Below, one piece after another: positions 22,564-34,979 of a stretch of DNA of 64,000 nucleotides. The first letter of the stretch is position 1; each line of letters opens with the position of its first letter. The position numbers and the translations under genes were made by a program. The stretch is from Eucommia ulmoides (Eukaryota > Streptophyta > Magnoliopsida > Garryales > Eucommiaceae). Below the pieces are notes generated by a model. That model did no database searches. It was given only the letters and a program-made list of their open reading frames with translations, and was not told the origin of the DNA. The stretch lies in assembly GCA_016647705.1 (NCBI GenBank), contig CM028333.1, positions 18,597,743 to 18,661,742 on the forward strand. Reading direction: 5' to 3'.

Positions 22564-24378
22564 TTATTTGCAAGATTTCGAATTCCAGATTTCCCAATCC
22601 CGATCAACGTAATTTTGAGACCATAAGAGGGATGCCCTTGCTGCCAATTTAGCTCCGGGAAGTTTTTTCTCCCGGAGTTCAATAAACATCTCCGTGAAAG
22701 GCTCCACCAATAATGTTCCCGGTCCTCCATACTCGTCGTGTAGGAATTTGCTAAATATCTGGTAATAAAAAGTAAATAATTAAGTAATTTGTGAAAAATA
22801 TATATCTCAATCATTTTGTGATATCAGTCTAAAGAATCCATATCCAGGATGATACCATTGTAGGGACAAACATGCACAAATACAAAATAATACAGCCTCA
22901 GTAAAGCTGTCTAGATAGAGCATTCTCTCCCCCTTTGTAGGGTTAATGATTGAGCTATTTTTACAGGTAAAGAACAGGTCAGCTCTCCCAGGGAAAATCA
23001 GACAGGGCCACTTAAATTCGGAAAAAGAATTAAGCCAAAGAAGTCACAGCTTGATCACAACAATTGATTGATTCCCATCACATATAAGGTGGCGTTTGGT
23101 TTCATGGAATTAGAGGGCTCGGAATTGGAATTGGAAATGAACGCATTCAAAAACTTGAAAATTTCTATGGGTTTATTTCTAATTCCCATTCCGAGGTTCC
23201 AATTTGTGCTTGCTCAAGTCTTGGCCATACCCCAATTGTTGGGCTAAACCTAGTTTCCGTATGTCCGTGGTCAATTCTAATGAAATGTGCCCCAGTCTAT
23301 GGCTGGGGGTGATGAAAAACGAAGAACGACTCCTCTCAGGGAAGCCGATTCTAATGAAATGTTCCTCAATTTATGGCTGGGGGTGATAAAAAATAAAGAT
23401 TGACCCCTCTTAAAATTATTTCCAATTTGTGAACCAAATAAAAAAGGAGAGATTTTTACACTTCTTTACGCAAAAAACAAGCATGTGAGGTTGAGAGACC
23501 GCAATCCTCATTAATCATTAGTCTACAGTAATTAGTACAGATGCAAAATGGTATACAACAACTCAACAAGTTATTTCTCTTTCGCCTGCAAATTTAACAT
23601 GCCACAAGTGCATACACAAAGACAATAAGGAATTGAGATGTCACATTCTTAGAAAGATAACCGTTGGCCATCAATTCCACATCGGTTATTTTACTGAATT
23701 TCACTGCTTGTTTATGACAATTATTTTAATCAGACTGCAAATTTAACAATTGAAATTGATGGGTCAGGGCCAACTTTTCAGTTGATTTTGATGGATTGAT
23801 AAGCGATTGACACATATATTGCATCTACTCTATTGCCAACACATGATCTTTCAAGAGATTTTTGCTTTGAGAATTATTTAATCCACAACAAATTCCCATG
23901 ATATATTTTTCCTTTTGGCAGCTTAGGTAGCCATCAGGCAAAAAATGCCAGATTCCTGAGCTTTGATATCTTAGCTTATGGTATCAGTGACCCATTCTTG
24001 ATGAAAAAGGCATGGCTAGGTGGTGGATTTGCACATAACAAGAGAAAGGAACAGAGTCCGCACGTTAAGGCTCTTATCACTATGAGAATTGAATATGCAT
24101 GTTTCATTGTGGCATTTTATCGAACAGGTTGGGCTCAACGTATTGTCTGATTAATTGGTTGGATCAAAATAAAGCAAAGGGGAAGTTATTAGATGAAAAT
24201 AAGTACGACCGGAGCTAATTTCTTAAACGAATTACCTTTGAACAAACATCCACAACCATATGAAGATCATCTCCAAATTCCTCCTTGTCCTTGGATAGCT
24301 TTTCGAGCAGCTTGGCCCTGAACTTCCGGGTCTCCTGTAATTGCAATAGCAAATTAATATGCATTCCTACACACACAG

Positions 24379-24412
<34 letters not shown>

Positions 24413-24645
24413 ACGGCTATGGCAAATTCGGGGATGGAGTCAGCATAGACATATTGCTGATGCGGTGTCGCCCTGAAAAGGGTTGAGAATAGCCTCGCCG
24501 AAACGGGTGTCGTAGAAGAGGACAAGGAAGGTAGGCGTGGGATGAGGAAGGGTGGGCGCAGATTAGCACCATTTGAGCTTGGGATTCTGGCGGGAATTGC
24601 CTGTGTTAGACGAACACCGGCGAGAGGGGAACTCTTGAGTGACAT
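22564..24645 (-). CDS. PRIN2: PRIN2-like plastid transcription-associated protein, three exons
   Basis: Exons on the minus strand are 24645-24415, 24334-24236 and 22758-22564, all in phase 0 with GT/AG borders, giving about 173 aa. The first ~60 residues are Ser/Arg/Pro-rich with few acids, as in a chloroplast transit peptide. The mature part holds YADSIPEFA, EFGDDLHMVVDVC, FLHDEYGGPGTLLVEPF and LLWSQNYVDRDWEIWNS, matching my recollection of PLASTID REDOX INSENSITIVE 2. That protein is a small land-plant partner of the plastid-encoded RNA polymerase, needed for light and redox control of plastid genes. The 1.5-kb second intron holds a MITE. The start is the ATG heading the transit peptide. 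A close paralogue is possible. Confidence 0.85.
23090..23445. mobile_element. Intronic MITE-like element
   Basis: The left edge GGCGTTTGGTTTCATGGAATT and right edge AATTTGTGAACCAAATAAA form an imperfect inverted pair inside intron 2 of the PRIN2-like gene. Inside is a short direct repeat (ATTCTAATGAAATG with TATGGCTGGGGGTGATAAAAA). The boundaries are approximate and no target duplication was verified. Confidence 0.45.
24387..24410. repeat. (GA)n microsatellite at an exon-intron border
   Basis: The repeat lies just inside intron 1 of the PRIN2-like gene, about 5 bp past the 5' splice site. Confidence 0.8.
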
Positions 24646-24927
24646 TGGATGGCGTTTCGCTAATCGCGCACATCAAGGGGAAAATCTAAAATAAATGGGT
24701 CTGGGTCAAAGGTATCCCAAATTTATTTATGGGCTTATTAATTTCTTATCACTCTCACCTATGTGCCTGTGTGCATTGATATGGGCTTTTATTGATCCAA
24801 TAGACAAAATTGAAGCAGCAAAATTTTATTGGGTGTGCAATTTATTCTCACAAACTAATCCTCGCTTTATTTCCTTTGAATTAGTGCCAACCGTTTAAAT
24901 GTATACACAATAAAACTAAAGATTAAG
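24646..24927. other. Upstream flank of the PRIN2-like gene
   Basis: This must contain the minus-strand promoter. No clear TATA box was identified; housekeeping plastid-protein genes often lack one. Confidence 0.3.
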
Positions 24928-24942
24928 TGATATTCTATTTTT

Positions 24943-25128
24943 ACTAACATAGTGGGGCTCAAACGACAAATCACGTCTGAGTTAAAATAATAGAGGGGTT
25001 TCTGTAAGGTTAGCAGTTCGAACCTGCAGAAAAACACTTGTTAGGAGGGGTAGCCAAGAAATCCTGAACGAGATTAGTCTCACACCTTGTATGGGTGTAG
25101 GGACGCTCGTGAGTATACAAAAAAAAAA
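24943..25128 (+). mobile_element. Full-length tRNA-derived SINE with 15-bp target duplication
   Basis: The element is about 186 bp, ends in an A-rich tail (25119-25128), and is bracketed by TGATATTCTATTTTT at 24928-24942 and 25129-25143. A B-box-like GCAGTTCGAACCTG lies near 25013. The A box is less clear (about 24950-24965). A poly-A tail, long perfect duplication and Pol III box are the signature of LINE-mobilised SINEs. It has no coding capacity. Confidence 0.8.
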
Positions 25129-25147
25129 TGATATTCTATTTTTTTTT

Positions 25148-26770
25148 AGGGATAATCAACAATTACTCTTATTTTTAGGGTGTAATCCGCCATTAGTCCC
25201 CTCTAATTGTTAAGTTCAGAATTAGTCTCTTAATCTGTTTTTAGGTTTTGGTTTCGTCCCGTGCATGCTTACTTACGGTTTTTGGAGTGTAAACAGATCT
25301 TCCTTCTCATTCATTCATATCGTTAGTCATTTGTTTTGAATTTATCTCTTATAGTTTGAGTTTTGGAGTTTTCTTGTATTCTTGGTCAATTTTTGCGTCG
25401 TCAAGTTAGGGTTTTAGAGATCTTTAATCAAGAGGCTGACGTTTTCAGCGAATCAATATTGTAAGTAATATCTATTGTTTCTTGCTCTATTTTTTAGTGA
25501 TTTGATTATTGATTGTTAGTGCTTTACGATGCAATTTCGTTAGATCGTCAAATCGCAATAGAATTTGATGGTGTTTTTCGTAAATGATTTGATTGATTTA
25601 TTATCGGTTCTTTAAGTTTTTTGCATAGAGAATGAGGTGTTTTTAGTAACGTGATACGTGTGTTGGATAAGTGCGATAGAATTTGTTCTTTGTTCTTTGA
25701 TAATTGATGTTTTGTAGGATTTCTTTGATCTTTCTGGAGTTTTTAGAGTAACTATTCGTGATTTTTGTGATCGAGATGATTTATTTTTGTTATTCTTGTG
25801 TGTTTATATATATAGAATTTTTTGAGTGCAAGATTTGTTACATTCTACTACTCTTAGTGTAAGTTTTTAATTACATTCTAATTGTTTATTTTTTGTGTTT
25901 TGTTTTTGTTTTTTAGTAGTAAATGTGTTTTATACTTAGTGATGTGTTTTTCATATGTGTTTCTACTATGTTTTTCTTGTCGCAATATCGACATTTAGAC
26001 ATGAGATGTAGAACTTGGCGATTACTTTGTGCAAATATGAGGATTGCAATGGAATTATGAAAATTGATAGTGAGATGAGTTCTGTTAGTTTCGTAGAAAA
26101 GATTGTTTGTTGAAGGAATTTTTTTGTCATCAATCGCATTTGATATGCATTATTCTCTACCTGGTCATCCAAACTGTATGCTATGCAATCAAGATGTCTA
26201 TGATGGTATGATTGTATTGATTAGATTATTTCTTGTTGATTTTGTGGAAAGTGTAATAAAGGGTAATCCTATCATTTTTGGATATGGTTTAGTCCTACAT
26301 CTGGTGAGGGTAATGCAGTAGATAATAGTCCTAGTGGATCAGTTGAATCAAGCTTCTGTGTTTATAATGATGAGGATGGTTATCTTGTTGTTGGTGTCAT
26401 GAGAAGAAGTACTTGCAATCTGTCAAGTGAGCGAAAGGTATTAGTTGTGTGGGGGTAATGTACGTTTTAAAGGTAGGGCAAAAGAATTTCATACTATCCT
26501 GAGAAAAAATTGAATTGAAAATGAATTTAGTTACAAGTATAAGAAAAATAATAAAATCTGTATCACTGCATATTGTTCATGTAGAGATACAAGAGGTTGT
26601 AAGTGGTCCAACGAGGCTCAAGAGATCATAGGCCTCAAGCGAGGGAGGAAAACGGTCACCAACGTACCGGGAAGAAAATAGACAGGAAAGTCACTTGGGA
26701 ATCTTCAGGGCGCCCGCATAGTCATGAACACCATTTAGGAGGGAGTCATCCAGTGACCCGTCAGCCTAGT
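25148..26770 (+). mobile_element. MULE remnant: terminal repeat and N-terminal transposase fragment
   Basis: 25148-25290 resembles a MULE end and repeats 20047-20165. A leader-like AT-rich stretch follows. At 26130-26290 the frame reads MHYSLPGHPNCMLCN then a VDFVESV block, like the PB1-like N-terminus of plant MULE transposases. At 26460-26620 comes FKGRAKEFHTILRKN, then FSYKYKKNNKICITAYC and RGCKW, resembling the MuDR N-terminal domain. A stop lies between these. The MULE catalytic and SWIM zinc-finger domains are absent, so the copy is truncated and dead. Confidence 0.5.
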
Positions 26771-27634
26771 CGGTTGTATTTTAAATTCCACTAGAATTAA
26801 TTATAAATTGATAGCATGAGATTGATTAAAATTCTTTACATAATCTATAAATTGAGTATGTTTCTTTTGTCAGTAGCAATACTATTATCAAGTGATTCTA
26901 TCTTGATTAACAACATTGCTCACCCAATCTCCATTTTAGATGTTCTTAGAAGCAACACAAATTGTTATTTTTAACTGTATTGATTTGACAACAGTAAAAA
27001 ATTTGAGAATATTATAGAAAGAAATTATATATATAATTTTATTTTTTATTTTTTTAATCTCATATTGTCAATTCGATAATGTTTTTTAGTGCAATTAGTT
27101 GTAGTTATTAATTAATTGGTTAAATTAAAATTGGTAGGGGGTAGGGTATATATATTAAGGAAGGTAGGTAGTTGATGATTGTGGAGATGACTCTTTTGTA
27201 TGTACTCTTTAGATATTAGAAATTTAGAATTGATAGGAGAGGCAGAGAGGGAGGTCCAGCTGCCACTATGATACACAAAGCAATATATAAAGAGCAACAA
27301 AACCACGCTCCCTCGGGAGATCCCCCTGACTTCCTCCTCGCCAAGCCAATCCACCATCACCCCCCATTTTCTTTCTTTCTTTATTTCCTCCTTCCATCAC
27401 CTTCTTTTCATGCACAAAGCCTATATACATTATATATATGAGTTGGAAAGCCAAGAAATGGGCTTCTAGTCCTTATCACATTACTCTTGTGACTTATATT
27501 TTTTCATTATTTTACAGTAAGGTGATCAATTTATCAGCAAATTGACTAATTACCTTTCTAGATAGTCATGCATTTAGGATTAAATTCAAAATTTAATTTC
27601 TAAAGTGTTCTCTATGAAAATCGAAACTTGGTTG
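26771..27634. other. AT-rich intergenic DNA
   Basis: No gene recognised. The small frames near 27266-27454 lack family features. Confidence 0.6.
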
Positions 27635-27840
27635 ACAAGGTAAGGTGTGTCCGGGTCAGTTTACACGCACTTCGAATATCACCTCTTTGGAAATTTTAAG
27701 GGCGCACTCCCGCACATTAGGTTTGATACATTCAGGATTAAATTCAAGATTTAAATCCTGAAGTACTTTTCAAACGAGTCGAGTTAACAAGTAAAGGAAT
27801 ATCTCCTCTTACCAACCGAATTAACACTAACTCTTGAGAC
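27635..27840 (-). repeat. SINE-like dispersed repeat, copy 2
   Basis: It aligns with copy 1 through GGGCGCACTCCC, CATTCAGGATTAAATTCA and CTGAAGTACTTTTCAA, and ends with the reverse of the A-box region. Confidence 0.6.
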
Positions 27841-30170
27841 CTATATAATATATAATGAATTAAATTTATTATTTATTAATTTGGAACCATGATATTGATT
27901 TGGAACTATTACCCAATACTTTACCACTTATCTTGCTATTGCTATACAGAGATAGATACAAATTCTAGGCCAAAGAAATAAAAATGATTCAAAGAATGTT
28001 GTATCACGTGAAAGAGACAAAAGTATTTTTCGTTTTTCCTTGAGGGGGGTACAAAGTTCGTGATCTTTTCAGTCATTTTACTTTCTCATAAATTACACTT
28101 TTTCCCCTTCAATTTCCCAGACTTTCTCTTTAGTCCCTACACAAAAAAAATTCAAAGATTAATTTCCATGATAAGCGTTGTTACCAGAATTTATGACTTG
28201 ATACGGTTACCGACTAGAACCAAAATTGTGGATTTTGCCCCAATTGTATGTTTCATGATTTAGAGCAAAAAGTTACAAATAGGGGGATCAGAAGTGTAAA
28301 TTTTCCCATTTATTTTCTTTTTTCCATGTTATATGGGACTCAAGTGTCCCTGACTTTCGAGGGTGGTGTTGCGTGTCCTGCATTCAGCATAATATCCATG
28401 TTTCGTACTATTACAGGGTCCAATATCTGTGTGTGTGTGTGTGTGTATATTTATGAGCTTTTTGTAAACACACCCACAGGCCACAAGCATGCAATATGGT
28501 TTCACAAACAAAGGTAAGGTTAAAAAGCAGAATGCATGTTGAAGGACACCCCACCCCTCTACAAATATATGTCTTTTTTTATGGGCATACAAAGTTGAAA
28601 TTCTCTTTGAAAAGAGGAGTGCCCTAAGCTCTCTCCCCCAAGAAACCTACCTCTCATTGGGAGAGAGAAAAAGAATTTTTGGCTTTTATACATACATATA
28701 TATACACTTCGGATTCCTCTCTTTGTAGGGAAATTACTCCTGAAGTGAAGTTTGTCATAACTCAAGCTTTTGGTGGCCCCTCCTCCTGCAAATGAGTTCA
28801 TTCAAAGTGGCCTTTTTGGGGCCTCTTTTCATGTGGGTTTTACAGATTTTATTCATTCATTGGTTACATTTATTCTTCTCTCAGTTTCAACTAACAATTC
28901 ATTTGCAATACTCATTTATATTTTATATATATTGCTATTATAGGATAATAATTACTACAACTAGCATCATGGAAATCATAATGGACAATCTTTTGCAAAC
29001 AAATTCCAATGAATTGTGTGATAGATTTTTCTATATTTTATCCAACAAGATTATGTAGGCATTGCGTCATTTTGGGCGCTTTCTTCGCAATGCAAAGTCA
29101 CCCTTTTAATTAACCTTTTTTACTTAGAGATCTCTTGCGTTTAACTTATAAAAAAATAATTAGGTTATTCGCTTATGCCAGAAGATTCCTTGTAAAAATA
29201 ATTAGTGTTTCTCTTTTTATTTTCAATAAACCGGGATGGAATGAGATAAGTATTCTGTCTCAATTCTTGAGTATTTTGGAAATAGAAACATGTTTGGTAA
29301 GAATCATTTTCTTGACATTGTTTCTTTTAATTTATGAGAATATAAACAAGAACCGTTTGGTTGCAACATTTATTCTTTTTTTTTCTTTAATTGTATGGTG
29401 CCCGACGTCGTGGTGGTGGTGGGCGGCAGAATGATGGCGGCTGGGAGTGGTGGTGGCTGACGGGATGATAGTGAGAATAGTTTTGTAAAAATGAATACGA
29501 ATCAACATTTTTTTTATTCTCAAATTCTTAAGAAATTCAGAAAATACTCACAAATTACTCCCAGAATTTTGGGAACACAAACATACTTACCAAATGCATT
29601 TCTGCACATTAATTTCAAAATTTTGGGAGCGGAAACAGAAATTAGGGAATAGAAACAGTAACCAAATAGGGCCTTATATTCTTAATTGTATATTAATTAG
29701 CTGTATGTATAAATTAAGAAATATTATAGTATTTTCTCACCAATTAAATTTTGTCCATCATATTTTTTTTTTTAATGTAATTTTTATCAAGTTACTTTTT
29801 CTTGAAGGAAATTATTAGTAAAATCATAAAAGAAATCAACTATATTGCCTTTGAAAGCTTGTCTGGTTGTCTTTCCTTTTTTTCTTTGTTTAATCCAAGT
29901 TATTTGTCTGCTTTTCTTCATGGGGTGGGTTGTTGCTACTGCAACTTTATAAGTTAATTATATATATCCCAACTTTCAGCACTCTTAATCACCCAACAAA
30001 CTCAAAAAAAATTTAAATTCTTAATTAATATAACCTTGTGGAAGAATGATAATGGTAAGTTTTCCTCGTGGGGTGGGATGCTGCTTCAGCAACTTATAGG
30101 TTAATTATATATATATTGTCGAAATATTTAATCTTTCTTTTTTATTTAATATTTAGATCTTATTTCTCAC
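27841..30170. other. AT-rich intergenic DNA with decayed repeats
   Basis: No gene supported. It includes a GT/TG run (28431-28446) and a MITE-like stretch about 29285-29680 with TTTGGTAAGAAT and ACCAAATAGGGCC. At 29940-30060 a segment recurs at 38630-38720, and this flanks the foldback element. Confidence 0.5.
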
Positions 30171-30173
30171 TTA

Positions 30174-30897
30174 GGGTGTATTTGGTAGGGTGAAAAATAA
30201 AATGGATTGAAAAATGAAAATGATAATGGGGTGGAAAATAAAAATTTAGTGTGTTTGGTTGGAGGTGAAAAGGAAAAAAGAAAAAAAAATAGAGGTCAAA
30301 TATCTCATTCCTACCTTCCCCCTTCTCACCCCAAAATTTGGGCTGAAAATGAAAAGATGATGGGGAAAACACTTCAAAATTACCATTATACCTATTTGTT
30401 TTATATAACATATGCCCAAATGAGATGTAGCTCCATTTTTTTCATTTTCATTTTCATATATAACCATTATAGCCCTTTGCTTCATTTTCATAATTTTCTA
30501 GGTTATTTGGCCCAATTTTGTATCAATGTTTATGATTTTTTGATTTTTTGATTTTTTTTTTTATTTTGTTTGTTAATTATCCAAATATATTGTATTCAAC
30601 TTGAATAATGGTTACTATTGTAGAATTCTTATTTTATATTATATTATATAATAAGGGTAAAATAATAAATTAAGATAGTACATATTACTTTTTTCTTCTA
30701 TTTTTCTTTCTTTAATACACAAAATATCATTTTTCTTCCTTTTATATCGAATTGTTTACATTTTTAATATAAATTTAAAACAAAATTACTGAAATAGAAC
30801 ACTTTTCATCTTATTTACGCAAATAGTGCTACCCGGAGTTCGGATCCCCGGGTTTTTGGAGCCGGCGGTATACCCGGGGTTCGGAACCTCAGGTATA

Positions 30898-30946
<49 letters not shown>

Positions 30947-32939
30947 TATGGTTTATACCCGGGGTTTGGTATCCCCTTTTTTTTTTTTGTATAGTTTATA
31001 CCCGGGGTTTGGTACCCCGGGTTCTATGTAGAACCCAGGGTACCGAACCCCGGGTATAACCCCAATTTAAAAAAAAAAAAAAATCGTTTTTGCCCAAGAA
31101 ATTTTTAAAATTTTCGGCAACTTTAAGTTGATTAACGGTGGTCTATCGATATTTTAAATAAATCTAATTTTTTTGTGCATAAATTAGGTTCAAAACACTA
31201 CATAATTTTTTTCACAACATTAAAAACAGACAAGTGAATGAATTTTAAAAAATCGCCAAAGTTGACCAGACGAGTTATTTCGATAACGGCAGAATTTTTT
31301 TCGGCAATTTAGAATTAACAAAAGATTGCATGTTTGTAACAGAAATGAACCAATTTTTTTGTATATAAATTATATTCATAACACTCATAACAAATTTTAG
31401 AACATTAAAAACGGACAAGTGGATGAATTTTAAATAATCGCCAAAGTTGATCAGATGAATTGTTTCGATGACGATGTAGTTTTTTTGAAACTTTGAGTTA
31501 ACAGAAAATGGTCGTCTATCCGTAACAAAAATAAACCTGATTTTTTTGCGTACAAACTATGTTTATAACGCTAAATAATAAAATCGAGAATACCAAAAAT
31601 AGATTAGTGAATAATTTTTAAATAATGGTTATTATCATAACATTTTATTGTTCTTCAACGTTTCAAAAACACTATATTGCTCTTCAATGTTTGAATGGAC
31701 ATAACTTTGCGCTCGGTGATCCGTTGGGGGCAAAAAAAAAATTAAAAGTTGGGTCTGATTTGAGTCATCACTCTGACGTTTGAAGACAGAAAAAGACACA
31801 CGTTCGTAACGAAGATTACAAATTTATTCACCCAACCCATCGAATCCAAAATTGAAGGTGCAAACGGATTTTATTTGAAAAAATACTAGACCAAACCGCT
31901 TGCAGCGTTTGCCACGCCTAGATCTCGAAAAAATACCTGAAATCAAAAAAAAAAAATCACCCCAAACAGACCATTGAGCGCAAAGTTATGTCCATCCAAT
32001 TTTTTTCTATTATTTTACATAAGTTTTCTCTTCTCTCAACACTCCTTTATCCGTTTTTGGTATTCTCGATTTTATTATTTAGCGTTATGAACGTAGATTG
32101 TATACAAAAAAATCAGGTTCATTTCTGTTACGGATAGACGACCCTTTTTTGTTAACTCAAAGTTTTCAAAAAAACTATATCGTCATCGAAACAACTCGTC
32201 TGATCAACTTTGATGATTATTTAAAATTCATCCATTTGTCCGTTTTTAGTATTCTAAGTATTGTTATGTAGTGTTATGAACATAGTTTATATACAAAAAA
32301 TTTGATTCATTTCTGTTATGGACATGCAATCTTTTTGTTAATTCTAAATTGCCAAAAAAAAAAATCGCCGTTATCGAAACAACTCATCTGGTTAACTTTG
32401 AAGATTTTTTAAAATTCATCCACTTGTCCGTTTTTAGTGTTGCAAAAAGCATTATGTAGTGTTTTGAACCTAATTTTTTTAAACTAATTTATGCACACAA
32501 AAAATTAGATTTATTTAAAATATCGATAGACCACCGTTAATCAGTTTAAAGTTGCCGAAAATTTTAAAAATTTCTTGGGCAAAAATAATTTTTTTTTATT
32601 TTTTATTTTTTTAAATTGGGGTTATACCTAGGGTACCAAACCCCAGGTATAGACCACGTATACCAAAAAAAAAAATTGTATACCCGGGGTTCCGAACCCC
32701 CGGTATACTGCCAGCCCCACAAACTCGGGGATCCAAATCCCGGGTAGCACTACTTCCGTAAATAAGATAAAAAATGTTCTATTTCAGTATTTTTGTTTTA
32801 AATTTATATTAGAAATGTAAACAACTCCTTTTATATCCTTTCAACCAAACATACTAAGGAAAATGATTTTCCTCTACAAAAAATAAAAATAAAAAATTCT
32901 TTTTTATTTCCTTTTCCATCCTTCCAACAAAACATACTC
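30174..32939. mobile_element. Giant foldback DNA element with TTA target duplication (PIF/Harbinger-like)
   Basis: The ends are GGGTGTATTTGGTAGG and, reverse-complemented, GAGTATGTTTTGTTGG, with TTA at 30171-30173 and 32940-32942. From about 30745 to 31690 the sequence is inverted at about 31985-32830, forming arms near 900 bp around a spacer near 300 bp. Each arm has about three tandem units of ~180 bp (pattern ACGGACAAGTGGATGAATTTT). TACCCGGGG-type motifs lie near both arm tips. A long poly-A (30899-30943) breaks one arm. No transposase is present. TTA duplications with GGG-type ends favour PIF/Harbinger. Confidence 0.8.
30899..30943. repeat. Poly-A tract of about 45 bp within the foldback
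   Basis: A nearly pure A run between two CCCGGG-rich motifs; the corresponding place in the right arm has only about 10 A. Confidence 0.9.
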
Positions 32940-32942
32940 TTA

Positions 32943-34900
32943 ATCATGTTGACCAATTTGATAGTTTTCATTCTTCTTTTATTGTCCCATTTATTAGGAC
33001 AATAGTCTTCCTAATAGGGCTCACAGTTATGGCTATGATGTTGCCAAAACATCTCCGGTACATGTAGCAGCTCTTCACGTGCTAGAAATCTCCACAACCT
33101 ATAATCTGAACCTGAAAATCAAGTTAGTTCTAAGGGGATATTGGTGTGGTGTCTGCCAAAGAATCTCCGACGTGAGAATAAGTCAGACTATGTTTTATAG
33201 TAGAAAGCTTAAGACTATAAAAGAGAGTATACGTAGTAGATGATAAATGTCTTCCTTATATATATTTGAGCTATTTTAACTCGTACTCGTCTTTTCCCAT
33301 AATTCTCTCCACGTTCCATATTTGATTGCCGTGAATGTTGTCCACGCTCCCATTACGGGTTGTTATGACAATTACGCTTGTGTGTATAGGGGTAAAAGAG
33401 ACTATGCAATTATTCTCGTTGACCTGTTGTCCTTATTGTTGATAATCAGACCTCTATCAGAAGACCTCGTTCTACACCGGATCAACCCAAGCGTGGTTGG
33501 GCTTCCTTAACAGACCAAATATACCATCTTTTGGGCTATTAGTGTAATCGGCCCATGGTCAGCTTTCAGACCATTTCAACCGGGTCGGGTTTTATCAGTT
33601 GTTTCGACCCGACACTTCAACACCAACTTCTACAAATCATGGGTGAAAATTTTCCCCACATCAGGCTGCATAATAGAGAAGATAAAGCCTTGTTGTATAG
33701 AATTATTACATCATAATAAAGTAATTATCCTTCTTTCCAAAGTTATTTTTGGTATCCGAACAAGAGGACAAAATAACAACCCTAAACTACTCTGGTGAGC
33801 AACAGTCCACTAGAGCAGCCACCACTGTTGTTGCGCCTCCATGTTGTCCAGATATGATTCCCTATTTATAGCCCTACCTAGCGACCTTGTTTTCCTGTTC
33901 ATGGTCCTATCATGCAATGTTGTCCAAATCTATTGTTGCAACATTTATTGTCCAACAGCTGCATGTCCGCCTTCCTGTGGCACTGAACCACCTTTCAACC
34001 ATCATATTGTTGCATTCTCTATCCCACGACAACTTACCTTCTCTTTTACCTTAAATTGGCCACTCTCTCTATCCATCTCTGTCACAATGGTCATTTGGTG
34101 TTCCAATTGTCATCGTATGTTACCCTTTGTTCCAGATGTCACCATTGGTTGCTCGGTGCTCCAACTATTGTCGTTGGTCAATTTATATTTCAGTTATCAC
34201 CATTAGTCACCAGGCATTCCAGTTATCGTTGTTGTTCACCCTGCATTCTAGTTATTGATGTTGGTCACCCAACATTTCAGTTATCGTTGTTGATGGATAG
34301 TCATTTACCTTCGTCCTATCTCTGTCGTTGTTTCCGGCAACAATCGTTCTTTTATATTTTCATTTGTCAAGTAGGGATTCTGAAATATTTTCTTCCCATC
34401 TTGAGGGAAAGTGCTGAAATATTTAATATTTCCATGAGTAATTTATTATTTGGTCCTTTATAAATATATAAACTAGAAAATAGACCTTTGACTTTAAACT
34501 TTAAGTTTTTGACCCTCTAAGAATGCTTAGGGAGTGGTCCTTTTGGCCCTCCAAGAATGCTTAGGGAGTGGTCCTTTTCTTTTTCCCACCATGTACACTC
34601 TAAATTACGAAGACTGTCATTTTAACCCCTGCAACTTCCATCTACGTGAATGGAAAGTTAAGCATCAATCAAGTGACCACCTAGCTTGCAAAAAACTCCA
34701 TAGCAGGGACAGATCATGTCACAATATGAAATTAATGACACTAAATTAATGGTCATGAAATCCTCTACAAAATAATGTTTAACTTTTATTTTTTTTATAA
34801 TAAATCATATTGCGTGTATGTTAACGTATCATAATGTCCGACCGTTTTCTGACGTGTGTGTCTAGTTTCCGAAAATAACTCTCTCTTAAACACCACCAAT
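32943..34900. other. Intergenic DNA with LTR-like and low-complexity repeat segments
   Basis: 32943-33030 continues the duplicated flank also found at 38333-38420. 33030-33700 resembles degraded LTR or leader sequence. 33950-34310 holds a degenerate ~45-bp repeat (TTCCAGTTATCGTTGTTG type) that opens spurious frames. 34500-34580 carries a 39-bp tandem duplication (AGAATGCTTAGGGAGTGGTC). No gene is supported. Confidence 0.5.
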
Positions 34901-34979
34901 CCCTCTACTTCCCAAATTTGTGAATCTCTGCATTCTCTTACCATTTTCATTCTCCCTCGAAACCCTAGCAGAATACATA

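Noticed and set aside
28329..28592. Short minus-strand frame with a Thr/His repeat
   Set aside because: It spans a (CA)n microsatellite and has no recognised domain.
30826..31059. Frame with CCCGGG-derived peptides
   Set aside because: It reads through a 45-bp poly-A and the arm-tip repeats of the foldback.
33841..34463. Cys-rich 121- and 135-codon frames
   Set aside because: They overlap in different frames over a degenerate short repeat (TTCCAGTTATCGTTGTTG type) and show no family signature.
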